Part shown: positions 58,201-64,000 of the stretch, piece by piece
Layout of the letters: every line of letters starts with the position of its first letter
Numbering within the stretch: position 1 is the stretch's first letter
Source of the DNA: Selaginella moellendorffii
Lineage: Eukaryota; Streptophyta; Lycopodiopsida; Selaginellales; Selaginellaceae
Length of the DNA stretch: 64,000 bases
Reading direction: 5' to 3'
Assembly: GCF_000143415.4 (NCBI RefSeq)
Contig: NW_003314323.1
Coordinates: 934,499 to 998,498 of the forward strand
Made by a program: the position numbers and the translations under genes
The notes under the pieces: generated by a model
Seen by the model: the letters and a program-made list of their open reading frames with translations, nothing else
Databases searched by the model: none
Told to the model about the DNA's origin: nothing

Positions 58201-60774
58201 GATCAATTCGATCGGCCTTGTCGAACGAAGCTGGGAAGTCACTCCAGTCCCACTCTGCTGCAGGACCAATAACAAGGGCGAGTGTGAAGATGCGGACATT
58301 CGTCGGTATCTTCTTCTTAGCCATTATCCCATGGATCTCCTGCATCTCCTTGCCTTTCAACCAAGCCTTCACCTCGTTCAAGGCCTTCCAGAACTTGTGA
58401 TAGGATTCGGAGTCGTAGATCATATAGTGGACTGAAGATTCCACCTCCGCAAGTCCCACCATTAAGTCAATGATGGAGCTGACTTCGTCTGCATGAGTGA
58501 TCTCCTCGTTTGTGAAGTCCATCACAGAAAAGATGTTCTTGACCTGCTCATCTCCGCGGGAAACGATGCTCCTCCACCTTTGATCCTCATCCAAATTCAC
58601 GTATACCCGGTAAGGTTCTCGATAGGCCTCTGCTGCGGGGTCGAGTTGTTTCTGAAGCCGGCAGTCGACATCCCTCTTAATGAAATTTGGATACTGATCC
58701 AACTTCTCAGCTTTACTTTTCGTGGCATCCCGCAGCAGATCGATGAACTTGGGGTCCCCCTTCATGTACTCGTCGATGTCTTCATTTGACAACTCCAGCT
58801 CTTCCATCATCTCTTGCGTGGTGTCGATGCTCACCCTCTCCACGGCCACTTGCTTGAAGATCCAATCCTTCAATAGCGCACGAGCTCTCAGAGTCGTGCA
58901 CAAGTCCTCGTATGTCACAATATGGCCGGGAGTCATTTTGGTCTTGTTGAAGACTACCTCACCACGTAGAAGAGCATTAGCCACTGTCAGAAGGTCGTCG
59001 TCGTCTAGAGACCGCGAGAAACGCAAGGCATTGAGCTTCAAATCATTGGGCTTCTGGCCGTCCTCCACACCCATTGAGTTTAGCAACTCCCCGTCATGGT
59101 ACCTCCTCAGCACATCTACCCATTTGTCAAAAACAACTTTTGTCGCGAGTAGAATGTTATGGATGCTGAGTGTGTCATTGACCCCCAGTGTTTTCAAGAG
59201 AAGACTCGAGAATTCCTGCAATGGAAATGGCGTGAGGCCACATGCTATGCCACATGCAACGAGGCTTACCTGCCAGGCGCTAGTTGCTAGTGCACGTCCT
59301 TGTCCTGGTTTTTGTGGCTTCTTCAGTTGAACCCAGGGCTTCCGTGTTCGTGCCAATGTCTCGTGCAGACCCAATTTGTAGCACGTTTCTTGCTTGACAT
59401 TCTGCGCGTGGGAGATGGATATGATAGATTGGAGGGGCGAGTTGCCTTTTATTAGGCGGACAACTCTTGTCTTGAAGACTTTCTTCACCTTCTCGCCCAC
59501 CATAATATCCACAACTATCTCTTGCATCGCCAAGCTAGAATGCTGCCCGGAGACGGCATAGAACTGGATGTTCTAATCGTCCAACACCTTCCTATTGATC
59601 AAGTCTAGAAACCTCGTCTCGCCCTTCATTGTTCTGTAGTAGGGGATCACGTCTTCGATGTCGGGTGTTACTGGACTTGCCAGCATCTTCTGCTTCAGTT
59701 TCTCCACCCACTCATCAGATACTAGCCTGTGGTTGTATTTGCTTTGGATGTCGATACGGCTCACGTCGATTGTATATACTTTGTTGGAATAGTAACAAGT
59801 ACTATTATCTGCGACGATTTTTGCTGCCTCTTCTTGCTCTTTCTGCTCTTTGCGGCTCTTCTTTTTGGTGGGTGTAGTGTTCAAACTCGAGGCAATGGCA
59901 TCACCGAGTAGCTTCTTTTTTGGACCAGGAGAGTCGGACGTCGGCTTGAGCTTGACCACCCTTTTCTGCTTCGGGGTAGTTTCCAGATCGACCCCCTTCC
60001 CCTTCGCTTCGCGAACTGGAGGCACTCTCAACGGCTCAATGTTGGAATATAGTTTTTGAACATCGCTGTAGGTGAGGTCCGTGGATTCCATGTGATCTTC
60101 ATAGACCCGCAGCGTCTTTGAAATTGTGGGCCTCTTGGACAACCTCTCCCTAGCTCCCTCTAGGAATTCCTCATAGCCGCTGCCCCCCTCCGGGAAACTG
60201 CTAGGATGTGCAAGGTGGATCTTGAAGGCGGACGCTGTCTCTACCACAAGTGCCAGTCCATATTCTTGCATGGAACTGCATGGAGTGTTTGTCACTTGGA
60301 TGAGGATCCCCATGCATTCTTTTCTCCCACCATCTGTGTTGTACAGCCTCAGATCCTCGCCTTCCATCCCGAAAGTCCAACTGATGAGCTCCTCCCCCTT
60401 CTCTGCATCCACATTGACAGTGGCTGGAAGAAGAACGCAATTCCTCGCCTGTTCAGAAATGCACAACAATTAGAGCTGACAGATGAAAAACTAGCAGCTG
60501 GAAATAACGTGAAGCCACACGCCATTCACCACTGCATCAGATGTCTTGAGGCTGCATCCTAAGATGGCGTGAGGCTACACGCCATCTGTAACCGGACTGC
60601 ACTCGAGAGCCCAATCGGTGCATGCCAATGTTGCTACTAAATAGCATGTGGCCTCATGCCATTTTCTACTTGGCCTAAAAGACTTACCATTTGAAGCCGA
60701 ATGGAGGCGTGACAATCGAGGCCGGACTCGCTGGCGAATGTGCACTGTGTGTGCAGCGGATCGTAGCAGCAAGG
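55294..60774 (-). pseudogene. Multi-exon ParB-like plus HAD (FCP1/NIF-type) gene, disrupted
   Basis: Exons: 60774-60688, 60448-59270, 59215-57892, 57841-57755, 57681-57628, 57578-56868, 56811-56797, 56746-56639, 56591-56005, 55958-55294. Upstream exons may be missing. All junctions are GT/AG and phases agree except inside 56591-56005. N-terminal part: VYTIDVSRIDIQSKYNHRLV ... DVIPYYRTM ... QFYAVSGQHSSLAMQEI resembles ParB/sulfiredoxin-like domains. Then come a long unassigned region, a Lys-rich then acidic stretch, and internal repeats (DYAPLEPPYTAP, DHTPSEP). The C-terminal HAD-type domain has CIVFDLNGVL (second Asp replaced by Asn), LGVWTSMM and EILIIDDSP. Lesions: TAG at 59,573-59,575, TAG at 57,043-57,045, one frameshift in exon 9. 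Splice phases beyond each stop are preserved, so the damage is recent or tolerated. No named family. Confidence 0.6.
59216..59269 (-). other. 54-nt intron/exitron made largely of a palindrome copy
   Basis: GTAAGC...TTGCAG borders. The length is a multiple of three with no stop, so retention would add VSLVACGIACGLTPFPLQ in frame. The palindrome copy occupies 59,227-59,248, just before the acceptor. Confidence 0.6.
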
Positions 60775-60849
60775 CTACTTTGCCACTTACAGTTGGAGAG
60801 TGGTGCTGAAATCTCCCGGGACGCCAAGTGGGCTGCGTGTGGGTGGCGG

Positions 60850-61050
60850 AGTGGGCGGCGGAGTTGGCGGCGAAGTTACAAACTGGGTGTGTCTTGAAGT
60901 GGACGCCGATGCACACGAGTGCGATGCGAGCGCGAGTGTGATGCAAGCGCGAGTGGATGCCGATGCACACGAGAAACCTGTAGAGAAGGTAGATGAGCGC
61001 GAATGTGAGCGTGATCGCGAGTGGGAGCGCGAGTGTGCGAGCGCGAGTAC
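60850..61050. repeat. GC-rich imperfect minisatellite
   Basis: GAGCGCGAGTG-type units repeat. A roughly 20-bp block (GTGGACGCCGATGCACACGA / GTGGATGCCGATGCACACGA) occurs twice, at about 60,899 and 60,953. Frames over it give low-complexity R/H/S peptides, not genes. Confidence 0.6.
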
Positions 61051-62890
61051 GAAGCAAAATGCAAAACCTAACCTCACACGCGCGAAATGTCACGACGGTT
61101 GGTAATCCCGCCACATCATCATTCCTCGGACTTGGGCGCCACCATTAATTTCTGGATTGCCGTGCGCATGCAAGCACGCAAAATCCAAAAGAAATCCGCA
61201 ACGTCATCATTCCTCGGACTGCATGCACGCGAAATCCAAAAGAAAGATCATGATTGGGATATCATTTAATACCCTCGCTATATTTATACCATGCATGATT
61301 GGATATTCCAAAGCATCTTGTATTTCCAAAAATGGCAGATGTTCAGCTAAATAAAGAAATTCTATCTGTTTCTATTTTTCTCTCAAATCAATATTATAGC
61401 GTGTGGGCTCATGCAATTTTGAACCAAAGAAACCCAAAAAACGTTGGACCCAAAATATTTTGAAAAAACCCAAAAAACCCTAAACATTTTAAACCCAAAA
61501 ATCCAGGCGTCTTGTGCCATTATTCCTTGAATGGCATGTGGGTGCATGCCATTTTCAGGGCCAAATGCTGAATGGAGAAAAATTCCCTTTCAGTGCAAAT
61601 GCTGCAAGAGGCAGATGCCGAGCACAAAGGACTGTAACTACCTCACATGACACAGATAAACTTTTCTCTATTTGGCAAAGATAAACTTTATAGCGTGTGG
61701 GCTCATGCAATTTTGAACCCAAAAAATGCACCAAAAAATTCTTGGCGTCATCTGGTGTTATCTCTTGAATGGTGTGGGGCCGCATGCCATTTTCAGGGGC
61801 ACATAGGAGTATATTCCTAGGATATTCTGACACGCGCGAGATTTTTTTGAGTTTTCTGGAGATCCAACCGTTAGATCGTAACTAGATTTTACAGAATGGT
61901 ATACAATGCCCTTCTTGATGACCCTGCAGAGAAGCATCTCAATCGGACACCACATGAGACCACACGAGCCTTACAATGTTTCAGGGGCATTTGCCATAGA
62001 TCCGACCGTTATTTTGCTCCAAGATTCTACAGTTTGGTGTGCATTGACCTTTCCATTGACACTGCAAATGGACACCACAATCAGATGCGGGATCACAAGA
62101 AACCAACTTCACTAACTCTAGTTTCACCAAGATCTACGTAAGGAGTTATGAAATGAAAGGACCCTCTCTATTGAAATGTGTTTATGGTCCTAGGGGCATT
62201 GTGACATATCCTTTGATATCTGGGCAAATGTTGTAAGAGGCAGATACCGAGCAGATGTATCTCAGGCTAGCGAAGGGGACAAACGAAAGTTAGCTATAAA
62301 CATGACGGGATGCAAATAGATTACTAGGCTGGTCCTGCGAAAATCAAAAACCATAATTGAAAACATTGAAAATGCAAAAAGAAAGGTTTATAATATTTTA
62401 TAATTTTAAGCAACCAAAGGAATGTAAGTAGGGCATGTGTTTGTAAGTTTAAAAATGCCTCAACCACTTAAATTCCCAAGTAAATAAAGCTGTTTCTATT
62501 TTTGGTACAGGTAAACTTTATAGCGTGTGGGCTCATGCAATTTTGAACCCAAAAATGCACCAAAAAATGCTCGACTAGCATTATTCTTTGAATGGCGTGT
62601 GGCCTTATATTGCCATAAATGGACGTACACACACAGCATAATTATTCCTTTACACGGCGAATAATCTTGGTGCGGATCGCTGACATGGCATAGTAAAGTT
62701 CGAATCACTGACATGGCACAGCTGGATCGAGGCAAGGACATGATGTGACAAAGTTCAACCTCCGACAGCAAAGTCTAGAAGCTACTCAGTTTGAAATTTG
62801 TCAGAGGAATCATAAGATCTAGTTTGTCAGAGGATTTGATGTGACGTTCAAGCGTGTGTTATTTTTGAATTCTCGAACTCATTCCTAGGT
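61050..62890. other. Region between the two genes; no coding gene recognised
   Basis: It contains the paired-hairpin modules and a duplicated block (TCATCATTCCTCGGACT and GCACGCAAAATCCAAAAGA at 61,118-61,195 and again at 61,203-61,247). Short frames have no motif. Confidence 0.5.
61396..62617. repeat. Three paired-hairpin modules
   Basis: Each module starts TATAGCGTGTGGGCTCATGC and AATTTTGAACC, has an A/C-rich spacer (CCCAAAAA.., CACCAAAAAAT), then TTGAATGG.GTG...GCCAT. Copies are about 61,395-61,560, 61,689-61,800 and 62,519-62,620. They vary in spacer length (about 50 to 110 bp), so the module moved or duplicated as a unit of two hairpins. Confidence 0.75.
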
Positions 62891-62924
62891 CTATCATTTT
62901 TGTGCGCCGTGTTCTTAGTTCCGC

Positions 62925-63120
62925 TGAGCGCAGTGAGCGTTGCTTGTGTAAGCGGCATTGTGAGCTGTGGTTTATGCGTCTACGAGCGGTTGCGGCATTG
63001 CGAGCGCTATTGCGAGCGGCAGTTTATGCGAGTGGCAGTTTGTGCGAGCGGCGCTACGAGCAGTTGCGGTGTTGCGAGCGGCACTACGAGTAGTTGCGGT
63101 GTTGCGAGCGGCACTATCTT
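62925..63120 (+). repeat. Tandem repeat of GAGCGGC/TTGCGG units
   Basis: A unit of about 30 bp containing AGTTGCGGTGTTGCGAGCGG and CACTACGAGT repeats about 2.5 times at 63,060-63,118, preceded by more degenerate units. Confidence 0.65.
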
Positions 63121-63478
63121 TGGTGTGGCTACCGCTTCCTCTTGATATTCGGCATTTGTGCTTCCTGGTATGTTCACCATGGAATGGCTTAGGACCACAT
63201 TTAGAAATGGCATGAGGCCACATGCCATCTTGGGCCCTTGCAATTTCATGGCTAGCGTATTGTCATGTATGTTTTTACTTGCCTCCAGCTGTGTGTATAT
63301 CAAGATGGCATGAGGCCTCATGCCAATTTTGTGAATGCGAAATTTCACGTGGGTGTCAATAGCATGTTTGAATAATGGCATGTGGCCTCATGCTATTGAG
63401 GTTGTTTGGTATGTTATGATTTAGGCCATTCTCCAATCATTTTTTGTATGGTTTTAACTTCTTTTCTGCACTTTCAGA

Positions 63479-64000
63479 ATGGCCTTCAGGGTTGGGGAAA
63501 AGGTTTACATTTTGAATGGTGGGAAGAGAGTTGCAAAAGGGACCCTTGTGTCTATGGATCGGAACTTTGTTATACACTGTCAAAGGCTTGGGGAAGGCAA
63601 TGCTGCTGTATCAGTAGAGACTGTCTTCGATGGGAATGTGGTCGCTATTGAACGAGGAGAGATGGTCGTCGGGGTAAATGTTGTTGTTGCCTTGAAAAAT
63701 CTTCAGAAGAAAGCAAATGTTGGGGACAGCGCAAGTGCGACGCATGTTCCCTCCGTGGATCTTAAGAACCGTGCTACATGGATTCAGGCGAAGGTGTTTC
63801 TAAACAACCCCGAGGGGGAGGTGGTAGCTGAGGGCTTAGCCACAGTTGTCGATCCAAGAGATGCGGTTGCTAATCAAGAATTGGGCTGGGATGATATTGG
63901 AGTTGTGATTTTAGAGGTTGTTGACACAGAAGAAAACAGTCTGACTATTGGAAGCATTGTGCGGTGGAAATTGAGGCACTTAGTGTTTGAGAATGTGAAG
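63479..64000 (+). CDS. DUF8039-like two-module protein, 3' end outside the window
   Basis: ATG at 63,479 gives 174 codons without a stop to the window edge. The ATG follows directly a TTTCAG acceptor-like site, so a 5'-leader intron is likely. The protein has two similar modules: MAFRVGEKVYILNGGKRVAK ... GTLVSMDRNFVIHCQRLGEG, then VVAEGLATVVDPRDAVANQE and LTIGSIVRWKLRHLVF. The layout (entry into a beta module, ATLVS.DP-like stretch, ending in a GxxVxW motif) is like DUF8039, a plant domain common in transposon-associated and lineage-expanded proteins; this match is from memory. Three palindrome copies lie within 275 bp upstream. Confidence 0.55.
   Translation, partial: MAFRVGEKVYILNGGKRVAKGTLVSMDRNFVIHCQRLGEGNAAVSVETVFDGNVVAIERGEMVVGVNVVVALKNLQKKANVGDSASATHVPSVDLKNRATWIQAKVFLNNPEGEVVAEGLATVVDPRDAVANQELGWDDIGVVILEVVDTEENSLTIGSIVRWKLRHLVFENVK

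Larger units (their letters stand above)
55040..63396. repeat. Dispersed 22-bp palindrome family (at least 18 copies)
   Basis: Each copy is close to ATGGCRTGWGG followed by its mirror CCWCAYGCCAT. Copies: 55,040-55,061; 56,115-56,136; 56,190-56,211; 57,588-57,609; 57,728-57,749; 59,227-59,248; 60,504-60,525; 60,564-60,585; 60,641-60,662; 61,396-61,417; 61,531-61,552; 61,690-61,711; 61,769-61,790; 62,520-62,541; 62,593-62,617; 63,207-63,228; 63,305-63,326; 63,375-63,396. Several are near-perfect palindromes (63,305; 56,190). I noticed none left of 54.7 kb. Location: introns of the minus-strand gene, two in-frame exon sites, and the flanks of the plus-strand gene. Confidence 0.85.

Noticed and set aside
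59573-59600. A 24-nt GT...AG segment that would splice out the amber codon at 59,573
   Set aside because: 24 nt is too short for spliceosomal removal, so I keep the stop as a lesion.
60575-61114. A 179-codon minus-strand frame with a hydrophobic stretch
   Set aside because: Its frame is incompatible with the splice phase into exon 60448-59270, while the exon 60774-60688 in another frame fits exactly; the rest is low-complexity GC-rich repeat.
55040-63396. CRISPR-like array explanation for the repeated palindromes
   Set aside because: Spacing is irregular, copies lie in introns and exons, and the genome is eukaryotic.
1-64000. tRNA or rRNA genes
   Set aside because: I saw no cloverleaf-type block or rRNA-like stretch while reading, but no covariance-model scan could be run, so absence is not proven.

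Overview
The window looks like plant nuclear DNA, most likely from a lycophyte of the Selaginella type. The reasons are very short introns (about 47 to 77 bp), an uninterrupted PLS-class PPR gene, germin-like proteins, a plant pectate lyase, a plant U11-48K minor-spliceosome subunit, a BIR-like LRR receptor and plant-type LTR retrotransposons. The species name is an inference from these features; no search was run.

Layout. 1-9.3 kb is a compact, GC-balanced gene island: a PPR gene (5' end outside the window, E motif cut by a frameshift), a kinase-less LRR receptor-like gene on the minus strand, a four-exon U11-48K gene, a five-exon pectate lyase gene, and two tandem germin-like genes. 9.7-17.6 kb is a very AT-rich, CpG-poor island made of eroded retroelements, including a third, heavily decayed copy of the LTR found at 46 and 52 kb. 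17.9-29.4 kb holds a third germin-like gene, an NB-ARC scrap, PPR scraps, two pairs of duplicated unidentified decayed genes, and a small secreted repeat protein. 29.46-34.42 kb is a nearly complete Ty3/gypsy element (minus strand, 162-bp LTRs) inserted next to a dead germin gene. 34.5-37.5 kb has an intact At4g14100-like gene, a dead glycerophosphodiester phosphodiesterase gene, and germin and LRR fragments. 40.6-44.6 kb is a decayed LINE (minus). 45.97-53.15 kb is a large LTR element with a non-coding interior (LARD-like). 53.6-54.3 kb holds a decayed chromodomain-type gypsy pol end.

55.0-64.0 kb is the most unusual part. A ten-exon minus-strand gene joins a ParB/sulfiredoxin-like region, an acidic low-complexity region, an internal-repeat region and a C-terminal FCP1/NIF-type HAD domain. 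It carries two in-frame amber codons and one frameshift. A second gene (plus strand, running off the window end) has two DUF8039-like modules. Around and inside both loci lie at least 18 copies of a 22-bp near-perfect palindrome. It sits repeatedly inside tiny introns, twice in frame in coding sequence, and in three paired-hairpin modules.

A recurring theme is one two-gene cassette, a germin-like gene converging on an At4g14100-like gene, present three times and broken on opposite sides: where germin is intact the partner is dead, and vice versa. Decay in the repeats is dominated by C-to-T and G-to-A transitions, as expected from cytosine methylation.
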